Numbered from the stretch's first letter, positions 1 through 14,268 are shown. The stretch: 64,000 nucleotides of DNA from Sipunculus nudus (GCA_026874595.1 CM049312.1:77663429-77727428); one strand, 5' to 3'. Program-made: numbers and translations. The notes: generated by a model not told the origin, from the sequence alone.

Positions 1-615
1 TGAATGATCGCACAAGATTCCCGGAGCCCCGTGAATTTGCAGCTATTATCCTGATTTTAGTGGTAGGTTAAATCCTCTTTCAGCCGAGCCGGGAGGGTGG
101 CCGCTGGTTATTGTTATCCGAACAGACGCCCCGTCAAGACCGCCCTTTGGTGAAAAATCTTTGGAATGAGTGTATACAAAGTATGTGTATAGTGTTTAGT
201 TGGCCCGCCCTCCGTGTTTCAGATGATAACCACACTGGCTCACTTCCCCTCCCCAGGGCATCATGCACGTTCTCCAAATGTAATGTTCTCAAACATTCTT
301 TTCTTCACAGGTTTCTTATAACTTAGATCTCAACAGGGAGTGTTTCCAACAGAGTCCCATCATTGTGAGTCGAGGTTTTATATGACTTCTAGCTATATGC
401 AATTGCTACGTAAATAATATTTATATATGATGGAAGTAAAATATTGTTATTATCCAACATGCAAATTTTAAAGTCAAGTCTTTGTTAATAAATTTTGTTT
501 GTTTTAAATTTCTGCTAATACTTTTGTATCAGTGCTTTTATTGTATGGACAGGCCCTTAGAAAAGGACAAAGATTTCCTTACAGATTTAAAAAAAAATTA
601 AATAATAATCAAAAT

Positions 616-695
616 ACTACTACTACTATTATTATTATTATTGTTATTATTATTATTATAATTGTTGTTGTTGTTGTTGTTAGTATTATTAATTA

Positions 696-751
<56 letters not shown>
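616..751. repeat. (ATT)n microsatellite
   Basis: About 130 bp of ATT repeats interrupted by a GTT run near 664-680. Confidence 0.9.
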
Positions 752-1292
752 CGTAGGTAAAATATGCTTCTACTGATTCTAACATGCGCCCTTTATGTGT
801 GTTAAAATATATATGAATTTTCTAATTGTAAATTATTATATTGGTATTAATAATAAATGCGAAATTTTCACAGGCAGGTATTTTATGTCGGATAAAAGTT
901 TTGGACTAAGCTGATTCCATTAACTCCAAGTGATAAAGTCTGAAAAATATAGTAATGTAACATATATTAAAAGGAGTATTTGCATATTTAATAATCATTA
1001 TTTAGATAATAATTATACATGGAACTGTGCGCAAAATTAAAATAAGGAGGGTTAAAACTAAAATTGCATATATGAATGTGTATATTTTTTTAGCTTTTAT
1101 TCATTTGAAATTTACTGGATATTTTGATGTTTAAATCTTTTTGAACGTGCAAAAAATTCCTACTTTTAAATCAGTTTATACATTCCGTTGGGAAAATCGG
1201 TGTTTTTTAATTATTACAGAAAAAACATGCAAAATTAAAATATTCATATTCAATTCGCATTCTGTTGTATTAGTTAGAATAATGTTTATATA

Positions 1293-1350
1293 TAGGGCTG
1301 TAAAAATGAATCGAATAATTGATGTGTTGAATCGAAGCTGGTCATTAATC
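1293..1350 (+). mobile_element. Solo terminus resembling the GGGCTG family
   Basis: TAGGGCTGTAAAAATGAAT followed by CGAATAATTGATG and GAATCGAAG looks like one end of the same family as the elements at 43307 and 56387. No matching opposite end is seen nearby, so this is probably a truncated copy. Confidence 0.3.
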
Positions 1351-1829
1351 TAAAATAAAATATCGGGAATGAAATAATCAACCATTTCAATTATTACATT
1401 TATATTTATGTTTCATACTTTTTTCATCGCTATATAGCTCCTATACACCTAAGGGCAGAAAATACACAACATATATAGGACACTTATGTATAACCATGCA
1501 TGGAAAATCCCTTTTATGTCCTACATTAGAAATGTTACTGCAGTAATCAATGTGGAAATTTGATTATTATTTGGTCCATAAAAATTCTTTAAGGTATATT
1601 GTAATATTAATATTAACATCACTTGGTAATTAAACTTTTATAATACATATACATGTAGTATAAATATGCCTATGTGACAGAATATTTGATGGCTTTCACT
1701 GATCACTAATCGAACCGAATCTAAGATTCTTTGGCAATTTACGGGCAAAGAAATGATATAACTCTGTACATTCAATCAAAAATAAAGCCATAATAAAGCC
1801 CCTATATAGAGAGAAATGTTGAGACAACT

Positions 1830-2460
1830 TTCTGTGGGCGTATTTGTGGTGCCGCCAAACATAACACGTGCAACTCTTGATTTGGTAGTCAGAGCCGCCG
1901 CCCCGAAGGCTCCTGGCCCGACAAGTTTGTTTTCCATGAGCGGATGAAGGGAACAAACTTTAGAGGGTTGCCGACATCTAAGTGTGACTGGTGGGTTCTT
2001 ATTCCGTAACAAAGTGGTCCGAAATGAAGACCTGTCCAAACCAGGCAAAAGTGCATCCATCAAAGCCCAGAAGCGCTATGACACTTGCACTGATCGGCAA
2101 CTTTCGCTGAAAATTTCATGAGAAATTTGTTTTGACTAATTTAGTTATGCATGAAGTGGGGCCACGTTGTAGACGGTATGGGGCCAAGACGGGGTTCTAT
2201 GATTATTTGGTTTGACGTTTACATTATGGCATATCTGACTGTAGTCGCGACGAAGGCATGTAGTTGCTTCTCTAATGCCTGCTATCTACCGTGTCTGTCC
2301 GCTTTGATTAAACCCCCCAGGAAATTGAATTGTGTCGTTTGAGGCCTTTTAAGAATCATCTCTGACATGGCGGGGGTGAATATTGATGGCTTGCAAGTAG
2401 CTCCTCTCTGAAGCCCCTGATCGGACTGTATATGATGGCCGCCGCGGCAAATTAGCCTAT
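1830..2460. promoter_or_regulatory. GC-richer non-coding island (candidate enhancer)
   Basis: Stands out from AT-rich flanks. Contains GCCGCCGCCCC (near 1892) and GCCGCCGCGGC (near 2438). No domain is recognisable in its short open frames. Confidence 0.25.
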
Positions 2461-2958
2461 ACCGATATGAATTATTACACAGATATATAGCCTCCTATTG
2501 AGTGCGTGGCTTGACTTCGGTATTAAGACGCCCACCTCGTCTCATTTAGATGAGTTTGTCATTTCCATAATTTTCTCTTGCATCTGATCAAATTTTAAAC
2601 ATATCTATGGAAATGTCACGCTTGTTTTGTTGAATTCCTTCCAAATTATAAGCATGAAATAGAAAAAAAAATCAATATGTAGCGGTCATATTAATTGCGT
2701 GAAGAAAGATTCGAATATCAATGACACATGGAGATTTCTTTTGTGAAAATGATTTTTAATCTTTCTATTTTTTGTTAATTTTATTCATAAAATATATGTC
2801 AATAATGAAAAAAACATGCTGTTACAGAAATTTGTCTAAATAAAGTTGAATTAGTAATGTGATTGGTATATAATTATTTTCTATTTCTGATCAGTCATTT
2901 AACCTCTCAAAGATTTATATACTGTAGCTTCTCGAGTAAAGCGTGTGTGTGTCAGCAT

Positions 2959-2979
2959 AGGTGTAATTACTTCACACCT
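2959..2979. promoter_or_regulatory. Everted pair of T-box half-sites
   Basis: AGGTGTAA, then TTAC, then TTCACACCT. Each half resembles the T-box core AGGTGTGA or TCACACCT, in inverted orientation around a 4-bp spacer that also makes TAATTAC. About 24.6 kb upstream of Tbx2/3. Confidence 0.35.
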
Positions 2980-3589
2980 TATAGGGCTACCTTATTTATT
3001 TAGTTTTATATTGAATGATAAAATATTTAATGAATATTTTTTATTCCAAAGGTTGTTTAAGTACACATAATGTTTTACTGTGTGAAATCTTGTCCAACTG
3101 ATATGTAATCATATACTATGTTTATGTAACATTCTGTTTAATCAGTATTTAAATTTGATCTCTTTATAACAAGAGGTAAATACAATCCTGCTGGTCATTT
3201 TAACTTAACACTTGGCTCCCAAATAAATAATTATACCTCAATTTTACAGCATGGAGATATAAGGTGTTAACAGGTATTAATCGTGACCCTGAAATTAATA
3301 AATATAATAATAAATATATTTGAAGATAGTAAGGCTATAATATATTTGATAAAATTATGTCTGCCTCTATATATATGTGTGTATATGTATGAAAATGTGT
3401 GTATATGTATGGATGTGCATATACATGTATGTGTGTATGTGCGTACACATTTGTGTGGGTTGTATACCAGCGGCAGTACGGAGTTTGAGTCCATACAGAG
3501 TGTTAAATTGTAGCATCTGCCCGGAGGGTAGAGTTTAATAGGGTCCTTCAGATGTCATACAAGAGGTATTCAAGAGGGATGCGTGAATA

Positions 3590-4360
3590 CCTGAAGGAAA
3601 ACACGCAGAGAAGTTATCTAAATATAAGACCAAATGGACCGGCGCCGGTGTCAAAACGTTCCAAGTACATCTGCTATAGTGCGTGGACATCCAAGCAGCG
3701 AGCAGAACCAGTCCTCAAGCATTCTAAGAGCGACAGGGAGGAGATCTTTAACAGAGCGGTAAATAGCTCCTTCATGTGGCTAATACCTTCTGATCCGTTT
3801 ACAACACAGGGCTAGAAGACTCCTGAAAGTCCGACGAGCCCCGCGATAGCAACGGCTCAGGACTTTGATAGAAACACTTGGATGTCTGAAATTTATAAGC
3901 TTTGGCGAAATTACTTGGGGATTGGACAACCGATTAGGGATAGACTATCAGCCTGTGGCACTTTGAAGCCACCTTTCGGATCGGCCTTCCTCCGTCCATT
4001 ATCGTGAATTGTGATTAATACAGTCAAAACGCGCACCTGCTCCACACGGCTAATGCACAGGGTTCTCACTGCAAGTTGGGATATTTCGCCATTTTGCCGT
4101 ACCTTAGGGATATCTTCCTAATGCTGGCGTCTCTGGCTGCCCCATAGGTTACGCATTAATGTAATCAGAAGGTGGCGAGCCCATGCCACTATCTGCCCAC
4201 TTCGGCGTCATTATATTTCATTTCCTGACGCTAAAGAGGTAATACAGATTTACCAACAGCGGGGCCAAGTAGAGAGAAAAAGAAAATCAAATTTAGTTCG
4301 CCACGGGACCCGGGTAGCCGGCAGCTGCCCGTGACGTGGATGGGGGTACCATGGTAGCGA
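3590..4360. promoter_or_regulatory. GC-richer non-coding island (candidate enhancer)
   Basis: Contains an 87-codon open frame (3552-3815) with no known domain and a GGGACCCGGG stretch near 4305. Base composition differs from its flanks. Confidence 0.25.
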
Positions 4361-4864
4361 AAACTATCGCATTACACTCACAACTGATTAATATTATCAG
4401 GGGAAATTTACAGCTTATGAGCCTTAACTTACTTTGTATAAAAGCACTCTACAAATAAACTACTTGTTTTATATGGCTCATGCACAGAACGCTGATGTTT
4501 CAATCCGGTCATCTCACGCTTTATTCCAGGCATTGAATTAAGCTTTCCTCTTGTGTAAGGGTTTCTATATTTCTTATAGGTCTGTTTAAATTACAGAAAA
4601 TTGTTAATTAGTCAGTTTTATTGTGATGTGTTATCTATTTGTCTTTTTATGTTATAATTGATAAATATAAAACTCAGAGACACTCAGTGCTGAAATTGGC
4701 CACTAGAAAGGTATATATTTGTCTGTAAGCTTCTCAATCTATTGACCCTTGTTTGAATATTCAATTCTTATTTCTTGCGACAAATATTCCATAGAAATTT
4801 AGGAATGCATTCAAGTAATATTTACACGTTATTATTGGCAGCAGCATTTATTTCCCATTAATTA

Positions 4865-4866
<2 letters not shown>

Positions 4867-4931
<65 letters not shown>
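4867..4931. repeat. (AT)n microsatellite
   Basis: About 32 AT units, uninterrupted. Confidence 0.95.
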
Positions 4932-4933
<2 letters not shown>

Positions 4934-5726
4934 GCATCCCGATTACTTAATTATAGCAAAGTACTGAAAGTAGCATATATATAGTATAATATAAAATGTA
5001 TAAATACAAACTATATACGAAATTTATATATATACCGAATGAATGTTATGCATCGAAATTTATTATTCTAAGAAAATTATTGTAATAATAATAATAATCA
5101 TACCATCTACAATAATTGATAATAACAATTAAACCATGGCTTGCCGAGTTGCTACTGGAGTTCTTTTATTACAGGTCTTTTTAATATTTCATGTATTAAA
5201 CCGCGTCATGTAAAGTGTATTATGAAGTATTACAGTATTATAGTATACCAAGTTATATATACCGACCTTGGCTATATAGCTCCTGGTCTACTTTTCGGTC
5301 CATTTCTGTAAATTCACCGTCTGCGACCTTTCAGCGGGAGCGAGGGGTAAATTCTTTACCAATGTTGGATGATCAACGAGTAAATACATTACAATGGTTA
5401 AGTATTGTGAATATGTCAACGTAATTAATAGTCTCCCGGACATTTCAACACGACGACAATTCCAGCACGTCACGGGGATCTTACAGGCTTGAAATTTGCA
5501 CCCGGGAATATTGACAAAACATTAGTTACACCTATAAGCAAATCAATACGTATTCTCTAACGACCTAAACAAAGCGGGTCTGGCAAATTGGCCTCTTTTG
5601 TTCGGAATGATACTCACTCAGGTAAAAAAATGCTCAAGTGATTTCTCGATAATAAATATGCCCCCTGGATTATTTGCACGGGTCATATATAAGAACCCAC
5701 ATACATACTCACATCCATACACATCC

Positions 5727-5800
<74 letters not shown>
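5727..5800. repeat. (AT)n then (GA)n microsatellite
   Basis: A short AT run passes into about 30 GA units, with one AAA interruption. Confidence 0.95.
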
Positions 5801-5802
<2 letters not shown>

Positions 5803-7534
5803 TATAGATAGATACTATATGGGTTATTTGATATTTAGGACGTTATCTCCTTCTTACAGTTATACATATGCATAACTATACATCCATAACTGTACTTATT
5901 TGGTAGCAGCAAATATGCATTTTACAATGCGAGAACATGGAAACATATATTATTTATTGGCATATTAATCATGATCAGCAGAGAATAAAACAATACAGAC
6001 TATTGCGACTTTTGAAATACAGACAAATGTAAAGATATACAGTTAATACAGAAAATATACAGACTATTGTGACTTTTATTAACGACATGTTTAATGGTAA
6101 TACGGTATATCACTTGATGCTTATTTACGGTAATTTCACGTTTCCGTAAGCATTTAATGGATATATGAAAGGGTCGGGACAAAATGTAAAAGTCTGGAAG
6201 AAATCACGAAAAAAGTCAAGAAAATGGAGAATTTTCATCACCCGGTTCAGTGAACAGATATTCGGGTCTTTGCGGAGGCACCAAGACATGTGTCTGCATT
6301 GATGGCGGTGCCCATGATAAAGTGGGCGGGGAGCAAGTCAAACCATACCGGGGGCAAGAAAAAAAGATCAAAGTCGCCAGGCTATAACAAGGCCGAGTCA
6401 TGTGACAAATGAACTCGTCTGCTGGAAGCCGCTTGCATTGCGCGGGACGTCGCCATGACTGGGGACCAAGACGCCGTCATCCAAAACGACCACGGAAAGA
6501 AACGTGGAACCGCGCCTCGGTGTTGCCATTTCTCAAACAGGGTCGTGGCAGGGCTGCTTTTTCTGCGGCAAAATCTATATCTTCTTCGCTACAAGCAATC
6601 ATGAAAATCAAATTTCAGGCCTCTTTTTCAATCGCCCAAATGGGTTTGTTATTTTGCACACGGCACCACTTGAACGGCATGTAACGTTGTAATATGGTAT
6701 TGTCTGTGTGCCATTTTGCCCTAAACATGTGGTTATCTGATTTCATTTCAGCACAGCGTATACCGGCGCTGAAAAAAGCAAACAATAAATGGAGAACCAT
6801 AGAAAAAAGGAAATAGAAAAACTATAAGAAAGTAAAAGACTTACAAGTGACAGGAATTCAGATAACGGGATTACAATAAAAACTGAAACAAGTATATGTA
6901 TATGGTACTTTTGTGCGAAAATAAACAGGTTTACCGAGTTGATGTGAAAATGACAGAATGAACAGAAAGTGTAAAAACAATACACCATGTAATATAAAAA
7001 AGTTTAACAATATAACGAAAGAAGATAATATTAAATAAATATTTAATGCTTTATTAGTCAATCTGCCTCTCATAAAGGCTGTTATAGTTATACCCACAAA
7101 AATAACGCTGATCATTGATAATTCCTGTAATACACTATATGTATACTGAGAGGCTTTATATATAATCTTTTTTGTTTGGAATGCCAAAAATCTTCCAGTT
7201 GATCATTAGGTATTTGGAACACCTCATACTTTGAAATTGCAAAAAATAATTTCTTAACTGTCTATGTTAATCGCTACACGTTTGAAAAATATTTTTAAAA
7301 TAAATGTAATATTAAAAAGTAAGCACCAGCAAGAAGTTTCGGTAAGTGTCAGAATATTTCTGTACCATTAAAATCTGACATTTATGTTGAGTATAATTAT
7401 TTAAATATCCTCGTTTCAAGTGTATATAAATATATAGAACTGCATTCACACTTTACAAAATTCGGTTAAATATTTACTCTATATCCTCTGCAGAATATAT
7501 AAATAATCATCACGAGAGCAAGTTGTCAGATACA

Positions 7535-7543
7535 TTATATATA

Positions 7544-7621
<78 letters not shown>
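7535..7621. repeat. (AT)n microsatellite
   Basis: About 85 bp with one phase change near 7550. Confidence 0.95.
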
Positions 7622-7623
<2 letters not shown>

Positions 7624-8029
7624 TCGACAACGGAGAGTGCAGGTAAGATTTAACATTTCCCAGAATTCTCTGTAAACATGGCAGGAGAATACTTGTCGAA
7701 TAAGGATTTACATATAGTTGTTATCAAATAATACATAATAATTTTCATTTGGATAAACATGAAATACGCTTTGCTTCCTTTGATGTTTCTCTTAATAAAC
7801 TATATAAGCGTCATCTTCAATCTATTTTGTTCTGCTATACACTAACATACAGAGCCATATTATTTGTAATCATTAATATTGTACCTCAGTTGCTGATGTG
7901 TTTCCATAATATTTTTTGTTTACCTTGATATTCAAGATATGCATCAAAACTAAATCTCAAAGTTGAATTTCTCAGAATTAAAAAAAAAATATGGAATGGA
8001 CCATGCGCTCTGGTACCTGAAGGCCATTA

Positions 8030-8360
8030 TACAAATGGTTATGTTTCCCGAGTTTCTTCAAACTACGCAAGTTCTGAAATTGTTATAGGGGAAGGGGTAC
8101 CATGCGTATACAAGTCTGCTGAGTGGTCACGTGGCTATTTGTATTTCATCCTTATATAGCTCCTGCTGCCTCGCTGTGGTACCGTTATTGCTTTGGTTGC
8201 TCAGTCGTAATCCCCAACGCGGGTCGATGTGTTCTCTTAATGCGGTTACCATTCCATGTCATTAGCTGAACAGTGCAATTATTTCACACTAATTACAATA
8301 ACAGCCCGGTCGAATCATGGGCCCGGTGTCCGCGTATCTTAACATCAATGAAGCGGCCAC
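8030..8360. promoter_or_regulatory. GC-richer island with T-box/homeodomain-like word
   Basis: Contains TTTCACACTAATTA at 8282-8295, a T half-site-like word joined to a TAATTA homeodomain core. No coding signal. Confidence 0.25.
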
Positions 8361-9243
8361 TGCAAACACATTTAATCCATTAACTAATTTACTCTTGTAC
8401 TGAATATGCGTAACAACCATGTATGAAACGGGGGAAAAATCCCCTGACTTCACATTTATCAGAATGGTCAGATATCATCTTTGAAACAACATACATCCAT
8501 AAATTAATAGTACAGTCCTTATATATCCATGTGTGAAAATTTTGAATATTTAAAAAGATTTTACAAGGACGGAACCAGCTATATAGTGAACAGGCCATCT
8601 AACCTTAGCTGGGACACAACGCAGACACTTGAAGAGTTGATATTCCGATGAATGATTGCAGTATATATACGAATATGTATGTATTCGGGTCTATAAACGT
8701 AAGTTTATATACATAGCATAAATACAGCCACCGCAGCCATTTTTAAAGGGTTTCTTGCAGATTATTTGCTGTCTGAAATCCCCCTCTTCCTGACCTGCAT
8801 GACGACCTTTTCTAGGCTCTGTCATTAGTCCTCCTGGGTTGAGCCCCTCCTTTTCCTTAGTCCTGGATCCGTATTTTACCATGCATATGGTAAAATTCTA
8901 TAGCAGGATCTGTATAATACTTATTTTTTTGGCATATAATACAATATATAAATGAAATTTACAAATGTTTGTGAGGACATATCATCTATAATTGATTGAC
9001 ATGCTGGGCAGGATTATATATGTACATTGTATATATACGTGTTTGAAGAATAGTATTCATTAATTAAAGGAAATCAATAATGAATTGTGAACAAATAACA
9101 CTTTTCCCTGATATTTTATTGTCCATGAATAGACATAGACATTTTGTGAATTGCACGTTTTATTTGTCAATCTAAATCACAGAGCTGTATTTTGCGAACA
9201 TTAGTATTTGCCATATATTCCACGATAAGTCATTATTCTTCAT

Positions 9244-9245
<2 letters not shown>

Positions 9246-9312
<67 letters not shown>
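9246..9312. repeat. (AT)n microsatellite
   Basis: About 33 AT units. Confidence 0.95.
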
Positions 9313-9313
<1 letters not shown>

Positions 9314-9479
9314 TCAAGCGCGTGTTTGAGAGTAAAATTGAATATCCTGTGAATGGGGGGAGAATGAGGCTTGAACCTCGTGTATGTATAGTAAATAAAC
9401 GCCCTGTATTTACCGGTCAGCGAGTAGAGAACACACAATTGGATCGTGACATATTAGGCGTCAAGTTCATTAACTGATC

Positions 9480-9990
9480 AGATATTCAGAGTCAGTTGAC
9501 ACAGCCAGCTATTAGTAAAGGATTTGCCTCGCGGCCTTCTCAACACTACAAAAGTTCGTTTATCAAACGGAGGGTGTCGGTCACAAAATCAACCGGTCTC
9601 TATTTCATTTTATAATTTCTACGGGTGTATAAGTTGCAGGTGAGATCGATAGTTCATTTGAAGGGTTGGTGTCAGGTCGCGCGCCAAACGTAGCAAGCTG
9701 AGAATTCACCAGCTTGTCTCGTCCACAACCGGTGGACTCTTGAGCAATCGGCATATTTGCAGAACTACCGGGTTTTCAAATGGTGTGAGAAACTGACAGG
9801 GCGTCCCCTAACAGGTGAAACTGATGCTTCCATTGAAAGCTCTTCACTTTCAATGACTCGATGCATCTTTTTTACCTTGTCTCCTTAATATTAATTGGTT
9901 TCAGATATTTACCTTCTACCATAGAACAAAACCGTCGGTTCATAGCAACGAAACCAAACCCGCATGCAGGCCATGGAGATGACGTCGATT
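9480..9990. promoter_or_regulatory. GC-richer non-coding island
   Basis: Contains GTCGCGCGCC and two ACCGGT words. Flanked upstream by an (AT)n tract. No recognisable exon. Confidence 0.22.
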
Positions 9991-11099
9991 GAAAGTCACG
10001 TGATTCTGCATGTTTTGATTCCTCAATTAATGAAGGACAACTCTTCTGGCGCCTATGAAATCGCGTTTTATTTCTGTGCACAAATCATTTTGATAAAAGT
10101 GGAGCTACCTTCATGCGAGAATGAAAAAAATGTTCAATCGTAAAGTTTGAATATATCGTAGAAACAAGTATTAAATTACAGGAAGAATTTTATGCGTATA
10201 CTACACACATGCAGCATTCCCATTGTGATGTTTCCCCCTGAATGTTTGAACTTAGAAGTTTGAACGGAACGCCTTTCCTAATTTACTTTATTTACTGGAC
10301 ACATTTACGAAATGCAAAAATAATTTTTTTTCACAAAATTATATAATATACTTTTTGCATATTGACTCTAAGTAATGTGCAGTGCTAAAATGAGGCTTCT
10401 TCAAATGAAACTATATAAATCTATATATACATAGTTTTGTTCATATATGCCCTTTCTTTTTATGGTTTCTTTTTATTGCAATACCAGAATTATGGAAGTT
10501 ACCAGCATGAGCATTTCGGCTTATAAGGCCATTAACCGGTTTAGGTTCTGTTGCGGCTCATTCCTTTAAATATGAAAATATATATACTACTATATGGAGG
10601 CGTATATATATAAATATGATTTGCAACAATTGAGGGAATCGTCAAGTGATAAAGCTGCGAATTTATTTAAGCTTCATTTACATGCAGCAATTGAATTGAT
10701 ATTCAATCCTTTGTCATTAGCACATTTGGAAAGAATTATTGAGTTGGAATTCCTAAATTGAATACCATTTTCATATCTATAATGATCTTCCCTCATATCT
10801 TGTTACCACTGTAGCCCTATATTGCAAATTCATTATATCTGTAGTTATATTTTAATTAACCTATATCGATTTTTGTACATATTCCCTGTAATTAAGACGC
10901 TTTTCTTCCTAACTAAAATGTCCCTTATTGTGTTCACTACCCGTGTTTCAAAACAACCCTTTATCATGTTTATATGAAGACTTTCTTTGTCGTTTATACA
11001 ATAAAAAACATTCACAGGTGATCTTTTATGACCTCAGTTCTTGGTTAAAGCAATAAAAAACACAATAAAGATATAGACCTGTATAGTATAGGACGTTGA

Positions 11100-11800
11100 C
11101 GGGGTGCCCCAGCCTGCATTGTCCCTTTTATAATCGTTATCTCTAGATTTATTGACCATTAATCACGGTTAAGTGGGGCATGAAACCATCAATTTACCAA
11201 ACTTACGCAATCATATTTCTATGCCTAATATTAATTTCTACAAGTGCCCGCCACGCCGTGGCCCTGCCTTCGGCTTCTATATACAGGACCGCCCGAGGGA
11301 GGACGAAGCAATGATTGAACAGCCCCCTGGGATAGTTCGACCGGGCCCGTAGGGCGCCAGTGGTAGAATAGAATCAGTTTTTCGCGATCATCAATTATTT
11401 ACCAAGTTCAATTAACTGCAGGTCGGACTGTTACCGTCCCCACGTATTTAGGCCTAACAATCGCCCGTACCGAGATTTAACGCAGGTAATTCGTTGGGTT
11501 GAAAGCTTTTAATTACTCTTATACAAAATTAATGAGTCCGCCTAAGCAGTCAGTGTGTCCGTTCCGTTCTTGTCTGCAGTTGCTCAATTAGCCAAATTTG
11601 TGCATTTGCTGTCCGCCTCGCGTTTCGAAAACGAGGCTCTGTGGACGGTCCGGCTGAGAGGCCTGTCATTGAGATTATTTCTTCACCTCTTGATCCGTTG
11701 CTTTCAAGGGCCGGCCATTGTTGTGCGGTTTATTGGGCTCTGTTAGCCCATCATGTGGTGTCAACCGTTGTCAGATCGTCCATGGTGATGTAGGATAATG
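11100..11800. promoter_or_regulatory. GC-richer non-coding island
   Basis: Has several CpG-containing stretches, the palindrome GGCCGGCC near 11709 and homeodomain-type CAATTA and TTAATTA words. Open frames are below 65 codons. Confidence 0.25.
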
Positions 11801-13048
11801 TTTAAAATGCATTGGTATTCCTGCTGCGATGTTTAGCTGCTTTTTGGACCCTTTTCCCAATATATACGACACCATGAATGCGGAATATAAGAGTCCCGGA
11901 AAACGTTTCTTTATATATACTTATACATCTTAGTTTGAAAAACCTATAAATAAATATCTAGTTTTATGGTTTTATCGTTTATCTGCTCAGCGATTTCTAC
12001 AACAAGTCTCCTAATTCTAACTTTCTTTTTCCATTTATACGTGATTATAATAAATAATAAACCGAGAGTGGAAGAAAATTTTTAACGTTTGTTCGCTCTT
12101 TAAACAAATATATATTAATTCTTAAGTCTTACATTTATAAGTATAGCAGTGCGACATATATATATAATATACAAAAAAGGGTTTCAAAAAGATTGTTGCT
12201 TGCATGCAAGCTCATAAAAGCCGTATATAAAAGCCCTGCAGTGTATAGCCTACGTTATTACATATAGCTTAATATAGAAAGAAATGTTTCTGACTTGTTG
12301 ACTGCATTTTATCAACATTTTTATATAATTTGATCATTAAAATTTTCTCGATAACTTATTATCAGATGGCTCTTGGGATGACTTTTTAAAACGGAACCAT
12401 GTTTCTATAGTGGTGCTGCTGCGTTTCACCCACGATCCTAATTACACGATTACCAAGCACGACACGGCATGCTTCCTGCAAAAAGTCACGGTGCCAGCTT
12501 TATTAAAAAGAGCAAACAGGACATATACTGAATACTAGGTTTAAATTAATATATGTCCCTTTCATAAATACAGAATGAAAAATCTTGAATTAATCTTACA
12601 TAAAATCATGACATTTTCTTTCCTATTCACACAATCCTTTGCAATCTTCGCCACTATAAATAATAACATTGTTGTAGATTTTTTTTTTATATTGTGTCAA
12701 ATCAGCAATTTTTATATAACATCTGTAAGGCATTTTATTTGGACGGCTTGGATTCGGCTCGCGCGTGTATATACCAGCCAAGTATACTGTAGGTCCGAAT
12801 TTTCTCTGTTCTGTTGCTATATGTACATATTTTTTTTATATCAATCCACTTTGTCGCATTTCCCGCGTCAATTCCAGGTTTGTCCTTATATATAACTATA
12901 CATGTGATGTATATTTACTTTCATTTTAAAGTAAATATATTAACCTGCAATGTTATAATATTTATAATTCAATATTCATTATAATACACTATATATATAT
13001 AATTCTAAGTTACGGGTTCTTTAATATGTTAACATACAAGGCATTCTT

Positions 13049-13051
<3 letters not shown>

Positions 13052-13132
<81 letters not shown>
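13052..13132. repeat. (AT)n then (GA)n microsatellite
   Basis: About 57 bp of AT followed by 12 GA units. Confidence 0.95.
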
Positions 13133-13133
<1 letters not shown>

Positions 13134-13974
13134 TAATAAGATAATATAAATAATAAGATAACTAAAATCACCGAAGTGGTTATTTATAAAACCAATATAC
13201 CAAAGCTTTTAAGTTTAAAAGTTTAAAATATTTCTGAATTTAGAATTAAGGTTTATTAACCATTATTTTGTATCTTTACAATCTAAAAAGGATAAAAATA
13301 ACAAATAGTGTATAACTGGTTGGACGTGGTCTATACATGTTGTCACGGTGAATCCCGGTGCCGCCGCAATTTTGCGCCGCCGCCTGCCGATTTAAGATCA
13401 AGAAACCGAGCTTTCTCAGGAGGCGGCGCCGATATTTCATTAAGCATATAAGTGATCCGATTTTGTGCAGCTCATTTTTTCTTTAGTTTTTACATTAAAA
13501 TACAGACTAAAATACAGAAGTATGAAGGTGTTGGCTTATGAAACCACCAGGATAAATATATACTCCATATTTAATCACAAATCAGTTAAAAGTAAAAGGG
13601 ACGCAATATGTTTATATAAAACGGGTGCTTTGTAACATCATCAGATGAAGAAGCTTTCAGGTCAGTTTAAGCAAGCCGACATTTTGAAGGACGAGTCGAG
13701 CCACGAAACTCGGCTTACTACTAAAGTCAGCTGTCTTTTTGTCTCGGCCAGGAATCTCACCTCATGCTGAACTTTGCACCAGCGTCATAACGATCGACAG
13801 TTCATGAGATATAGGTTATTTATCCCATGCAGAGATTATAAAAATTAAAACCCAGAAGGCGTTGATATAACATATATCATTCCATTCATGTAATCCCTTA
13901 ATGCTCCGTGACACCAACAGGCCATGGACCTATCTTTTTCTTATAAAATACAAATGACTGTATATACATACTGA

Positions 13975-13978
<4 letters not shown>

Positions 13979-14044
<66 letters not shown>
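13979..14044. repeat. (AT)n microsatellite, left of MITE-like element
   Basis: About 33 AT units directly adjoining the element at 14042. Confidence 0.95.
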
Positions 14045-14047
<3 letters not shown>

Positions 14048-14193
14048 AAACTGTCCACTTTATAGAGGTGCCCATTATATGGAGTCATGACCAAAACATA
14101 AATGATGAGAAGGAAAAAAACGGGACTATCAAAAAGTGTCAAGCTTATATAGAGGTGCCCGTTTTATGGAGGTGCCTATTATACGAGAGGTTC

Positions 14194-14197
<4 letters not shown>
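14042..14197. mobile_element. Short MITE-like element between two (AT)n tracts
   Basis: About 155 bp with repeated TATAGAGGTGCCC (twice) and TATGGAGGTGCC, and a right end reading GGGAACCTCTCG in reverse complement. It is flanked immediately by (AT)n tracts at 13979-14044 and 14196-14268. TIRs are weak; the style (GAGGTGCCC, GGAACCTC ends) is like the element in intron 4. Confidence 0.4.
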
Positions 14198-14267
<70 letters not shown>

Positions 14268-14268
14268 G
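14196..14268. repeat. (AT)n microsatellite, right of MITE-like element
   Basis: About 36 AT units with one TTT interruption. Confidence 0.95.

Noticed and set aside
3552-3815. 87-codon open frame with basic composition
   Set aside because: Considered as a retroelement remnant, but no reverse transcriptase, integrase or zinc-knuckle motif is visible.
9340-9440. GGTTCAAGCC word on the minus strand, tRNA-like
   Set aside because: Only the B-box-like word is present; no cloverleaf can be built by eye.
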